Assembly: GCA_028693055.1 (NCBI GenBank)
Contig: JAQUWD010000018.1
Span: forward strand, 1-60,595
Reading direction: 5' to 3'
Source: Eubacteriales bacterium
Lineage (GTDB): Bacteria > Bacillota > Clostridia > Christensenellales > Aristaeellaceae
Length of the DNA: 60,595 nucleotides
This document shows, piece by piece, positions 8,431 through 15,563 of this stretch (its first letter is position 1; the number at the start of each line of letters is the position of its first letter). Made by a program: the position numbers and the translations under genes. Under the pieces are notes generated by a model. The model made no database searches and was not told where the DNA came from. It saw only the letters and a program-made list of their open reading frames with translations.

Positions 8431-9897
8431 ATGAATTACCGTATGATTATACGGCTTTTGTCCGTTTCGCTGCGGATTGTCGCGGCTTTTATGCTTCCGG
8501 CGCTTCTTTTAAGCCTGAGCAATGGTGAAAATGCGTCGGCTTGGGCTTTTGCCATTACGATTGCGCTGATGTTTTTATTAAGTACCATTACCTGCATTTG
8601 TAAGCCGCGAAAAACCTCGCTCTATATGCGGGAAGGCTTCGTGGTGGTCGCCGTAGCATGGATTGTGCTCTCTGTGCCGGGGGCGCTGCCCTTCTTTTTT
8701 TCTCGTTGCATCCCCAGCTTTGTGGACTGCCTTTTTGAAACCATCTCCGGCTTTACCACGACGGGAGCCAGCATCTTAAATGATGTAGAAGCCCTTCCCA
8801 TGGGCATGCTGTATTGGAGAAGCTTCACCCATTGGCTGGGCGGTATGGGCGTGTTGGTGTTTTTACTAGCGGTATCCACCATTTCCGGCAATGCCAACGA
8901 TGCGCTTTTCATCATGCGCGCCGAGTCTCCCGGCCCACAGGTTAGCAAGCTGGTGCCTCGTACCATGCAAACCGCACGGTTGTTGTACACCATCTATATT
9001 GGCATGACGATTTTGCAAACCGTTTTAATGCTGTTTGGCGGTATGTCGCTGTTCGATGCGGTTACGACGGCTTTCGGTACGGCGGGAACGGGCGGCTTCG
9101 GCATTCGAAACGATAGCTTAGCCTCCTATAGCCCATATATCCAATGGGTGGTCACCATTTTTATGGCGTTGTTCGGGGTAAACTTTGGTATTTACTATCT
9201 GTTTTTGATGCGTTCCTTTAAAAGGGCGTTCCGGGATGAAGAGCTACGCTTCTATTTCAGCGTTATTTTGGCATCCATACTCATCATTACCCTTAACATT
9301 CTTCCTCAGTTTGACGGGCATCCGGAGGATGCGATTCGTCATGCGGCTTTTCAGGTGGTTTCCATTATCACCACAACGGGCTTTTCCACGGCGAATTTCG
9401 ATTTATGGCCTCAGCTTTGCCGCACGCTGCTATTGCTGCTGATGATTATCGGCGCGTGCGCCAGCTCTACGGGCGGCGGTATGAAATGCTCCCGTGTTTT
9501 GATTTTGCTCAAAAGCCTTCGGGTGGAAAACGACAAGCTGCTGCACCCCCATATGGTCAAGCCGGTGCGGATGGACGGTAAACCGGTAGGAGAGGATACG
9601 TTACATGGCGTATATGCCTTTCTGATGGCGTACTGCGTGATTTCCTTGGCGTCCGTGCTGCTGATTTCTTTGGATGAGCTTTCCTTTGAAACCAATCTGT
9701 CGGCGGTGTTGGCCTGTCTAAACAACATCGGCCCCGGATTGCATCTGGTGGGGCCGATGGGCAATTATTCAATGTTTTCTGACGGCAGCAAGCTGTTGCT
9801 TTCGCTGGATATGCTGATCGGTCGATTGGAGATTTTCCCGATTTTTATGCTGTTGATGCCTCATATATGGAAGCGCGCCAGAGACTATAGGGCTTAA
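8431..9897 (+). CDS. trkH: Trk potassium transporter membrane subunit TrkH
   Basis: 488-residue membrane protein of the TrkH/KtrB superfamily, with AAAGGAG upstream and coupled to trkA. Selectivity-filter loops of the four M1-P-M2 repeats are visible: FTTTGASIL (about 110), GTAGTGGFGI (about 220), TTTGFSTAN (about 310) and LNNIGPGL (about 430, a degenerate fourth filter). The line ASSTGGGMKCSR is typical of TrkH. It carries K+ across the membrane together with TrkA. Confidence 0.95.
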   Translation: MNYRMIIRLLSVSLRIVAAFMLPALLLSLSNGENASAWAFAITIALMFLLSTITCICKPRKTSLYMREGFVVVAVAWIVLSVPGALPFFFSRCIPSFVDCLFETISGFTTTGASILNDVEALPMGMLYWRSFTHWLGGMGVLVFLLAVSTISGNANDALFIMRAESPGPQVSKLVPRTMQTARLLYTIYIGMTILQTVLMLFGGMSLFDAVTTAFGTAGTGGFGIRNDSLASYSPYIQWVVTIFMALFGVNFGIYYLFLMRSFKRAFRDEELRFYFSVILASILIITLNILPQFDGHPEDAIRHAAFQVVSIITTTGFSTANFDLWPQLCRTLLLLLMIIGACASSTGGGMKCSRVLILLKSLRVENDKLLHPHMVKPVRMDGKPVGEDTLHGVYAFLMAYCVISLASVLLISLDELSFETNLSAVLACLNNIGPGLHLVGPMGNYSMFSDGSKLLLSLDMLIGRLEIFPIFMLLMPHIWKRARDYRA

Positions 9898-9925
9898 CCC
9901 TTGCGTAGGGGAGAGAGGCTCCGAA

Positions 9926-10411
9926 TCAATGGGCTGCTTTGGCGCGGCTCAGCTCACGGCCGTAGATTTCGCATAGGCGGTCTTCGACCTGCAAAAGCAG
10001 CTTGTAGACATACCCGCGGCTAAAGTGCATCCGCCGGGCGATTAACCCGCAAGGGATTCCGTCCACAATACGCTGTAGGGCGACCGCTCGCAATACGCCG
10101 GGGGGCAGACGGTCCACCAGCGGGCGGATCATCTCCAATAACTCATCCAATTCTTTTTTCAGCTGGCTGATTCCCCAGCGCTCCGCGTCGCTTTCCAGCA
10201 CCGAGTATTCGATTCGGCTTCGTTCCACGCCCCGGCCATAGGATACGGGCGTTAAGCGGGAGTTGGCGCGTTCTGCGTTCAGCTTCAGAAACTCGATGCG
10301 GCCTACCGCTTTGGTGATGCTGCGGTGGATTTCATCCACTCTTTTCAAAACCTCTCTCAAATCGACGGGATTTGCCGTGAGACATTCAGTGCGTTCTATT
10401 GTTACTGTCAT
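9926..10411 (-). CDS. Phage-type sigma-factor-like protein (DUF1492/ArpU-like)
   Basis: 161 residues; AAAGGAAAC lies before ATG 10411. The N-terminal half is charged and helical (DLREVLKRVDEIHRSITKA). The C-terminal ~55 residues resemble a sigma-70 region 4 helix-turn-helix (LQRIVDGIPCGLIARRMHFS then RGYVYKLLLQVEDRLCEIYG). The layout matches DUF1492/ArpU late-gene regulators of Gram-positive prophages. No phage structural genes are nearby, so it is either a remnant or a domesticated regulator. It follows the SOS-controlled HTH gene on the same strand with 62 bases between. Confidence 0.6.
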   Translation of the reverse strand: MTVTIERTECLTANPVDLREVLKRVDEIHRSITKAVGRIEFLKLNAERANSRLTPVSYGRGVERSRIEYSVLESDAERWGISQLKKELDELLEMIRPLVDRLPPGVLRAVALQRIVDGIPCGLIARRMHFSRGYVYKLLLQVEDRLCEIYGRELSRAKAAH

Positions 10412-10473
10412 TTTTTGTTTCCTTTCTGTAGACCCGCTCTGGTTATGAATGGCCTCACAAAGAGCGGCGTTTG

Positions 10474-10680
10474 TTAGTGCTCTCTTAGGTTAAAGAACAC
10501 CTCGCAGGGATTGGTCATATGCAGCATATGGATCATGGCGTCAACCTCCTCCAGCCGGAAGTCTCCCTTTTTCATGCGGGAGTAAAGCGTCCGTGACGTA
10601 AGGCCAAGACCGTTAGCCAGCTGGCACATGGTCATATGGTTGTCCGCAATCCATTGCCTTAGTAAATCTTTGCGCAGCAT
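10474..10680 (-). CDS. Small helix-turn-helix DNA-binding protein (Cro/XRE-like)
   Basis: 68 residues from ATG 10680 with GGAGGGATG before it. The helix-turn-helix is TMCQLANGLGLTSRTLYSRM (about residues 17-36), and nothing else is present, as in phage Cro-like proteins. Its promoter is near consensus, with a perfect LexA operator between the -10 and the RBS, so DNA damage should induce it together with the downstream sigma-like gene. The target is unknown. Confidence 0.75.
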   Translation of the reverse strand: MLRKDLLRQWIADNHMTMCQLANGLGLTSRTLYSRMKKGDFRLEEVDAMIHMLHMTNPCEVFFNLREH

Positions 10681-10697
10681 GGTTCATCCCTCCAAAT

Positions 10698-10711
10698 CGA
10701 ACGTTTGTTCG
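10698..10711 (-). promoter_or_regulatory. LexA (SOS) operator
   Basis: CGAACAAACGTTCG on the minus strand: a perfect 5-base inverted repeat CGAAC-N4-GTTCG that fits the Gram-positive LexA/DinR consensus. It starts about 12 bases downstream of the -10 box of the HTH gene, where bound LexA would block transcription. Confidence 0.85.
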
Positions 10712-10722
10712 CTTTTGCTTTT

Positions 10723-10751
10723 ATCATAATGGTGCTTGAACCAATTGTCAA
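10723..10751 (-). promoter_or_regulatory. Sigma-A promoter of the SOS-type HTH operon
   Basis: On the minus strand TTGACA (10751-10746), a 17-base spacer and TATGAT (10728-10723). Transcription would start near 10716, immediately upstream of the LexA box. Confidence 0.85.
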
Positions 10752-10781
10752 GTGCCTAAATCTTTCCTATTCGTTTCAAAA

Positions 10782-10822
10782 GTGGCGTAAAAGTACGGTG
10801 GCGTAAAAGGGTGGCGTAAAAG
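10782..10822 (+). repeat. Three direct copies of GTGGCGTAAAAG upstream of the rplM promoter
   Basis: Exact 12-base copies at 10782-10793, 10798-10809 and 10811-10822, with start-to-start spacing of 16 and 13 bases. The last ends 24 bases before the rplM -35 box. Position and repetition suggest an activator site array or a small tandem amplification. Confidence 0.8.
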
Positions 10823-10846
10823 TACTGGAAATGCCGAAATTTATGC

Positions 10847-10875
10847 TTGACAGAGTTTGGGCAATTTGATAAAAT
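10847..10875 (+). promoter_or_regulatory. Sigma-A promoter of rplM-rpsI
   Basis: TTGACA (10847-10852), a 17-base spacer and TAAAAT (10870-10875). It gives a leader of about 110 bases before the rplM start, long enough for a ribosomal-protein autoregulatory leader, though I cannot identify a known fold in it. Confidence 0.85.
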
Positions 10876-10992
10876 AATCGTTGGTATCAATGGACTCCGC
10901 CAGCCCCGGATTCTTATTGAAAACAAGCGCGTGCGTTTGCTGACCATCAAATGCCGCATCATTCACACAGATTCCCGAAGGAGGATTCAACC

Positions 10993-11424
10993 TTGAATAC
11001 GTACATGGCCAAAGCCGCAGATGTACAGCGTAAATGGTACATCGTGGATGCGGAGGGCGTAGTGCTGGGTCGTCTGGCCAGCCAAGTAGCCGCCATCCTG
11101 CGCGGAAAGAACAAGCCTATCTATACCCCGCATGTGGATACGGGCGATTATGTGATCATCATTAACGCGGACAAGGTAAAGCTGACCGGTAAAAAGCTGG
11201 ATCAGAAATACTACTATCATCACACCGGCTATGTCGGTGGATTGAAGGAAACGGTTTACCGTGATCTGCTGAACGAGAAACCCGAGTTTGTTATTAAGCA
11301 TGCGGTTATCGGTATGTTGCCCAAGGGTCCCCTTGGCCGTAAGATGGCCACGAAAATGAAGGTTTATGCTGGCACGGAGCATGAGCATCAAGCTCAGCAG
11401 CCCGAAACGCTGGTAATTAAGTAA
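10993..11424 (+). CDS. rplM: 50S ribosomal protein L13
   Basis: 143 residues if translation starts at TTG 10993, which follows AAGGAGG (10979-10985) with 7 bases between; this gives the normal L13 length and N-terminus ([20 protein letters not shown]). The longer reading to 10951 has no RBS. Hallmarks include [11 protein letters not shown], the [19 protein letters not shown] region and [12 protein letters not shown]13 binds 23S rRNA early in 50S assembly. rpsI follows 23 bases later in the usual operon. Confidence 0.96.
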   Translation: MNTYMAKAADVQRKWYIVDAEGVVLGRLASQVAAILRGKNKPIYTPHVDTGDYVIIINADKVKLTGKKLDQKYYYHHTGYVGGLKETVYRDLLNEKPEFVIKHAVIGMLPKGPLGRKMATKMKVYAGTEHEHQAQQPETLVIK

Positions 11425-11447
11425 GGACACGGAAGGAGCGAACAGAA

Positions 11448-11840
11448 ATGGCGAAAGTAGAGTATAATGCCGTTGGCCGTCGTAAGAAGGCCATCGCCCG
11501 TGTCCGTTTGGTGGCCGGCGACGGTAAAATTATGATCAACAAGCGTGATCTTGACAACTATTTTGGTTTGGAAACTTTGAAGATGACCGTGCGTCAGCCC
11601 TTGGAATTGACCAAGGCAGGCGGAGACATGGACATCTTGGTGAACGTGGTAGGCGGCGGCTTAACTGGACAAGCCGGTGCGATCCGTCACGCCATCAGCC
11701 GCGCGCTGATCAAGGCAAACCCCGATCTGCGTGACGGCCTCAAAAAGGCTGGTTTCCTCACGCGTGACCCGCGTATGAAGGAACGTAAGAAGTACGGCCT
11801 CAAAGCCGCACGTCGCGCACCGCAGTTCAGCAAGCGTTAA
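11448..11840 (+). CDS. rpsI: 30S ribosomal protein S9
   Basis: 130 residues of standard length; RBS GGAAGGAG. Hallmarks are the N-terminal [12 protein letters not shown], the [19 protein letters not shown] segment and the C-terminal [16 protein letters not shown], whose final Lys-Arg reaches the P-site tRNA. The 3' end of rpsI is a known insertion target of integrative elements in Firmicutes, and decayed integrative-element genes begin right after its terminator. Confidence 0.97.
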   Translation: MAKVEYNAVGRRKKAIARVRLVAGDGKIMINKRDLDNYFGLETLKMTVRQPLELTKAGGDMDILVNVVGGGLTGQAGAIRHAISRALIKANPDLRDGLKKAGFLTRDPRMKERKKYGLKAARRAPQFSKR

Positions 11841-11860
11841 TCTACACTCAAAAAGCACCA

Positions 11861-11895
11861 AAAACCCCGAAGCTATGCGGCTTTCGGGGTTTTCT
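11861..11895 (+). terminator. Rho-independent terminator of rplM-rpsI
   Basis: AAAACCCCGAAG (11861-11872), an 8-base loop and CTTTCGGGGTTTT (11881-11893), with one bulged T in the 3' arm, then CTTTAT. Twenty bases after the rpsI stop. Confidence 0.9.
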
Positions 11896-11950
11896 TTATC
11901 TAAATGGTTTGACGAAATTTGACCTAACCTGACCCTATTTAACCCAATTT

Positions 11951-12026
11951 TTAGTGGTTAAATATAGGACAACCGGCAAAAATGAGGTCAAAATCGAGCC
12001 TTAGTGGTTAAAAAATTGGACAACCG
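11951..12026 (+). repeat. Pair of ~25-base direct repeats at the left end of the integrative remnant
   Basis: TTAGTGGTTAAATATAGGAC continuing AACCG (11951-11975) and TTAGTGGTTAAAAAATTGGA continuing CAACCG (12001-12026), 50 bases apart. The surrounding AT-rich DNA carries several TTTGAC motifs (for example 11908, 11919 and 12108). The stretch 11896-12156 has no convincing ORF. It may hold integrase arm-binding sites, parS-like sites or a transfer origin. Confidence 0.7.
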
Positions 12027-12156
12027 AGAGCCGATTTCACCCCTGTTTGGAGTGTGATTTTCCGGCTCATCTGGAACACATAATTTCGCTGATACGGTTT
12101 GGCATAATTTGACCGAATCTGTTCAATGCAATCCTAATTTAATATAGCAACAGTAC

Positions 12157-12210
12157 ATAGAGCGTCTATACGCCCCACCTCACGGGGACGGATAGGCGCT
12201 CTATTTTTTT
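12157..12210 (+). terminator. Strong hairpin terminator/attenuator upstream of parA
   Basis: ATAGAGCGTCTAT (12157-12169) pairs with ATAGGCGCTCTAT (12192-12204) over 13 positions with one G-U wobble. An inner CCCC/GGGG stem lies within, and T7 follows (12204-12210). It ends about 10 bases before the parA RBS, so it either stops read-through from outside or attenuates parA. Confidence 0.8.
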
Positions 12211-12236
12211 GCTCAAAAATAAGGAGGTGTTTAGAA

Positions 12237-13058
12237 TTGAATGCACAAATCATTGCCATAGCCAATCAGAAAGGCGGTGTCGGTAAGACAACCACCAGTG
12301 CAAATCTCGGCATTGGCTTGGCGCAGGCTGGAAAGAAAGTGCTTCTGATTGACGGCGATCCGCAAGGAAGCCTGACAATCAGCTTGGGCTATCCACAGCC
12401 TGACAAGTTCCCGGTCACGCTGTCCGATGTGATGGGTAAAGTCTTAAATGACCAGCCCATTCGCCCGGTCGAGGGTGTCCTGCACCATGCAGAGGGTGTT
12501 GACCTGATGCCCTCGTATATTCAGTTATCCGGCATGGAGGTTTCACTGGTGAATGCTATGAGCCGCGAAACGGTTTTACGGCAGTATCTAGATACAGTGA
12601 AGGGACAGTATTCCCATATTCTGATTGATTGTCAGCCGTCCCTTGGAATGCTTACGGTCAATGCGCTGGCTGCTGCAAACAGGGTACTAATCCCCGTGCA
12701 AGCGGAGTATTTGCCCGCCAAAGGCTTGGAGCAGCTGTTGCAGACCATCAACAAGGTACACCGGCAAATCAATCCAAAGCCGCAAATTGACGGTATTTTG
12801 CTTACGATGGTGGACAGCCGTACCAACTTTGCAAAGGACATCAGCGCCCTGCTGCGTGATACCTACGGCGGCAAAATCAAAGTGTTTGGCACAGAGATAC
12901 CGCATTCTGTCCGGGCAAAAGAAATTAGCACCGAGGGCAAGAGCATTTTCGCCCATGACCCCGGTGGCAAGGTAGCAGAGGGCTATGCAAATCTGACGAA
13001 GGAGATGCTGAAAATTGAAAAGCAGCGCGAAAAATGTAAAGCTGGCATCAGTCGATGA
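12237..13058 (+). CDS. parA: ParA family ATPase (integrative-element partition protein)
   Basis: 273 residues, starting at TTG 12237 after AAGGAGG. The deviant Walker A is KGGVGKTTT (about residues 11-19), Walker A' is LLIDGDPQGS and Walker B is ILIDCQPSLG. ParA forms ATP-dependent dimers on DNA and, with ParB, stabilises plasmids or integrative elements during replication or excision. The parB start (TTG 13015) lies inside its 3' end. Codon usage and composition match the AT-richer element genes downstream, not rpsI. The gene appears intact, unlike its partner. Confidence 0.93.
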   Translation: MNAQIIAIANQKGGVGKTTTSANLGIGLAQAGKKVLLIDGDPQGSLTISLGYPQPDKFPVTLSDVMGKVLNDQPIRPVEGVLHHAEGVDLMPSYIQLSGMEVSLVNAMSRETVLRQYLDTVKGQYSHILIDCQPSLGMLTVNALAAANRVLIPVQAEYLPAKGLEQLLQTINKVHRQINPKPQIDGILLTMVDSRTNFAKDISALLRDTYGGKIKVFGTEIPHSVRAKEISTEGKSIFAHDPGGKVAEGYANLTKEMLKIEKQREKCKAGISR

Positions 13059-13589
13059 CCTGTTTTCCACGGAAGAAAGCCGAGCAGATGACAGCCGCGA
13101 AAAAGTTGTAGACATTCCGCTTGCAGAGTTGCATCCTTTCAAAGACCACCCCTTTAAGGTCAAGGATGACGATGCAATGATGGATACCGCTGAAAGCATC
13201 AAGCAATATGGTGTTTTAGTGCCTGCCATTGCCAGACCAGACCCGGAGGGCGGCTATGAGCTGGTTGCCGGACACCGCAGACATCACGCCAGCGAGCTTG
13301 CCGGAAAAGATACCATGCCGGTCATTGTTCGTGATTTAGACGATGATGCGGCAACGATTATCATGGTTGACAGCAACTTACAGCGTGAAGAACTGCTCCC
13401 CAGTGAAAGAGCTTTTGCTTATAAAATGAAGCTGGAAGCCGTAAAACATCAGGGGGGCAAGAACAGAAGTTGAGCGCCCGTGATAAAGTCGCAAAAGATG
13501 CTGGTGAGCGAAGCGGTATTCAGGTTATGCGTTATGTTCGTCTGACTGAGCTTATCCCCGAACTTCTGGATATGGTGCAAGCTGTGTAA
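13015..13589 (+). pseudogene. ParB N-terminal part, frameshifted and truncated
   Basis: The first frame encodes 152 residues from TTG 13015 (AAGGAG upstream) with the ParB nuclease-like core (VDIPLAELHPFKDHPFKVKD, the ELVAGHRRHHASELAG box and DSNLQREELLPSERAFAYKM). It hits a stop at 13471-13473. ParB-like sequence continues at once in another frame (LSARDKVAKDAGERSGIQVM, then RYVRLTELIPELLDMV) and breaks off near 13577. The missing C-terminal half lies inverted at 15208-15555. The gene therefore has a small indel near 13465 plus a rearrangement. Confidence 0.88.
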
Positions 13590-13610
13590 TATTAAATCAG
13601 ATTCAACTAC

Positions 13611-13654
13611 AAATGCAGGGTCAAAAGATTCCGATATCTTTTGACCCTGCATTT
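13611..13654. terminator. Bidirectional terminator downstream of the OYE-type gene
   Basis: A perfect 19-base inverted repeat: 13611-13629 against 13636-13654 with a 6-base loop, core TGCAGGGTCAAAAGAT. It ends in TTTT on the plus strand and is flanked by AAA at its start, so it can act on both strands. It lies between the broken parB end and the oxidoreductase stop. Confidence 0.8.
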
Positions 13655-13676
13655 TAACACCCTATTTAACTGAATT

Positions 13677-14687
13677 TTATAAAGCTGAATCTGGATTCAT
13701 CGCATTCTTTGCCCACAAAGAATCTTTCATAATAGCTCGACCTACCCCAATCAAATCCGCTTTTTGATTTTCCAGTAATTCTTCAGCACTTTCTAAATCA
13801 CAGATTCCACCCGTTAGAAGAACTGGAATGGAAACCGATTTCTTTATCTGCTCTGTCATATCTGAAAAATACCCCGGCTCTTTTCTTCCCGGTATCATAT
13901 ATCCGTTCATACCGCCTGATACATCCAAAAGATCAATCCCATAGCTTTCAATCAATTTTGCGGCTTGTACACTATCTTCGATGGTTGAGCCACCTTCGCT
14001 GTAATCGCAGCCCCCAAGACGCAGTGCGATTAAATAGTCATTTCCAACCTCCGCTCGAATGCCCTGTATGATTTCTTTGTGTATTCTCAAACGATTTTCC
14101 ATTGTTGCAAAACCATATTCGTCTTCACGCTTATTTGTTAATGGTGAATAGAATTGGTTTAAAAGATAGCCATGAGCCGAGTGAATTTCAACGCCATCAT
14201 AACCGGCTTCCCTTGCTCGTCTGGCAGCTGAAACAAAATCTGCAACAACTGCATCAATCTGTTCTTTGGACATTGCTGTCGGCATTTCTCCATTTCTTCC
14301 CGTAAGTCCATTGTTTAATATCGCACTGGCGCTAATGGTTTCCATTCCGGTTACTTTGCGGCTGGCAGAGCTGCCGGCGTGGTTAATCTGAGCAATTACT
14401 TTACTTCCATTTTCATGAATTACCGAAACAATCTTGGCAAGTCCTTCCACATCGGAATCTTGTGAGATCGACATTTGCCCCGGATTTGCAATTCCTTGAT
14501 GACTTACATAGTTATGTTCTGTAATAATCAGTCCTATATAACCACCTTTTGACTTTTCATCATAATAATCAAGTAGTGCTTGATTTACAGTACCATCTTT
14601 GGTTTTTGATGTTGCCATCGGCGGCATCACGAGCCTATTTTTGATGTCTACGCTTTTGATTTTTATTGGTTCTTTCATTTTATTCAT
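13677..14687 (-). CDS. NADH:flavin oxidoreductase, Old Yellow Enzyme family
   Basis: 336 residues from ATG 14687 (GGAGGATAATTAA before it). A single FMN-binding TIM barrel without the C-terminal Fe-S/NAD(P) part of dienoyl-CoA reductases. Seen are KNRLVMPPMATSKT, VIAQINHAGSSA, the family block YDGVEIHSAHGYLLNQFYSP with NKREDEYG, and the phosphate-binding LLTGGI and GVGRA. It would reduce activated C=C bonds or similar electrophiles using NAD(P)H; the substrate is unknown. It is divergent from an HxlR regulator, the usual pairing for redox-stress sensing. The pair sits as a cassette between the two halves of parB. Confidence 0.9.
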   Translation of the reverse strand: MNKMKEPIKIKSVDIKNRLVMPPMATSKTKDGTVNQALLDYYDEKSKGGYIGLIITEHNYVSHQGIANPGQMSISQDSDVEGLAKIVSVIHENGSKVIAQINHAGSSASRKVTGMETISASAILNNGLTGRNGEMPTAMSKEQIDAVVADFVSAARRAREAGYDGVEIHSAHGYLLNQFYSPLTNKREDEYGFATMENRLRIHKEIIQGIRAEVGNDYLIALRLGGCDYSEGGSTIEDSVQAAKLIESYGIDLLDVSGGMNGYMIPGRKEPGYFSDMTEQIKKSVSIPVLLTGGICDLESAEELLENQKADLIGVGRAIMKDSLWAKNAMNPDSAL

Positions 14688-14718
14688 TTAATTATCCTCC
14701 ACAAGTCTTTCTTTATGT

Positions 14719-14747
14719 AGTATAATCAAGATATATATTTTTTACAA
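14719..14747 (-). promoter_or_regulatory. Promoter of the OYE-type gene
   Basis: On the minus strand TTGTAA (14747-14742), a 17-base spacer and TATACT (14724-14719), about 30 bases before ATG 14687. Confidence 0.65.
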
Positions 14748-14764
14748 GAACGCACTATTTCAAT

Positions 14765-14775
14765 AGATACTATCT
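14765..14775. promoter_or_regulatory. Possible HxlR operator
   Basis: AGATACTATCT, a perfect 5-base palindrome around one central base, in the divergent intergenic region and upstream of the oxidoreductase -35. HxlR proteins bind such short palindromes as dimers; the assignment rests on position. Confidence 0.4.
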
Positions 14776-14799
14776 AAAAAGTGAGTGTAGGAGGAACCT

Positions 14800-15171
14800 A
14801 TGGATATTCAAAATAAGGCACCTTATGAAAAAGTAAATATTGCACCTTTTTCCTATGCCGTTTCCCTTATTGGCGGCAAATGGAAGATGGATATTTTGTT
14901 CTGGCTATGGAAATGTGAGGTTATGCGGTATTCTGAGATCAAAAAAGCGTTGGGTAATGTAACCCATAAAATGCTTTCTGATCGTTTAAAAGAATTGGAA
15001 CGGGATGAGCTTGTCATTCGCCGTGAGTATCCGCAAGTTCCACCAAAAGTTGAATACTACCTTTCAGAAAAAGGATTATCTCTGATGCCGATTTTACAGG
15101 CCATTTGTAAATGGGGACATGAAAATTCAGAGGATGGTACCGACAAATGCCAAGATGTTATGACCCTTTAA
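14800..15171 (+). CDS. HxlR family winged-helix transcriptional regulator
   Basis: 123 residues, GTAGGAGG 6 bases before ATG 14800. The HxlR core is SLIGGKWKMDILFWLWKCE, then YSEIKKALGNVTHKMLSDRL, LKELERDELVIRREYPQVPP and KVEYYLSEKG. A cysteine in LWKCEVMRY could serve thiol sensing, as in HypR/YodB-type members. It probably controls the divergent oxidoreductase. The stop abuts the junction with inverted parB DNA at about 15172. Confidence 0.9.
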   Translation: MDIQNKAPYEKVNIAPFSYAVSLIGGKWKMDILFWLWKCEVMRYSEIKKALGNVTHKMLSDRLKELERDELVIRREYPQVPPKVEYYLSEKGLSLMPILQAICKWGHENSEDGTDKCQDVMTL

Positions 15172-15195
15172 TTCTCTTGCGGTGCTGTCTGTCAT
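15172..15195 (-). pseudogene. Start codons of a lost element gene after parB
   Basis: On the minus strand, 12 bases after the parB stop, AAGGAG and ATG 15195 open a frame reading MTDSTARE. It then runs into the end of the HxlR gene. This is the RBS and first eight codons of the next gene of the ancestral element, cut by the rearrangement; the junction is at about 15171/15172. Confidence 0.55.
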
Positions 15196-15207
15196 AGGCG
15201 GCTCCTT

Positions 15208-15555
15208 TCATCGTTCCTGTTGCTGCTGGCGCTTTTTCTGCCATTGGTCTAACAGTTTGATGATGGTTTCCTGCATACGCAGCGGGGTGTAGCTTTTTGG
15301 AAAATACTTTTTCAGAACATCCGAGTTCAGTACCACCTTGTCCAGATCGCCTTTCTTTTCTTCGGACATAATCGCAGACATGGCATCATACCCCAGCTTA
15401 CCCTCGGCACTGAATTTCTTGAGCCGCTGTGCCTGTGAAAGAGAAGGGGTAGCCTGTTCCTCGTCCATAACAACAATGAGCTGTCTTTGTTCCTCTGGTT
15501 TGAGGAAAGACAGCTCATACGCCGGATTGAAAGCGATTTTCTTTTCATCGACCAT
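15208..15555 (-). pseudogene. ParB C-terminal part, inverted relative to its N-terminal half
   Basis: The minus-strand frame starts within MVDEKKIAFNPAYELSFLKP and continues through TPSLSQAQRLKKFSAEGKLG to a normal C-terminus (YFPKSYTPLRMQETIIKLLD, QWQKKRQQQQER). This is the C-terminal half of element-type ParB proteins. It joins in sense to the end of the upstream half (LLDMV) at 13577; both breakpoints carry ATGGT (13572-13576 on plus, 15555-15551 on minus). The fragment has no start of its own and is not expected to be functional. Confidence 0.87.
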
Positions 15556-15563
15556 CCTACGCA

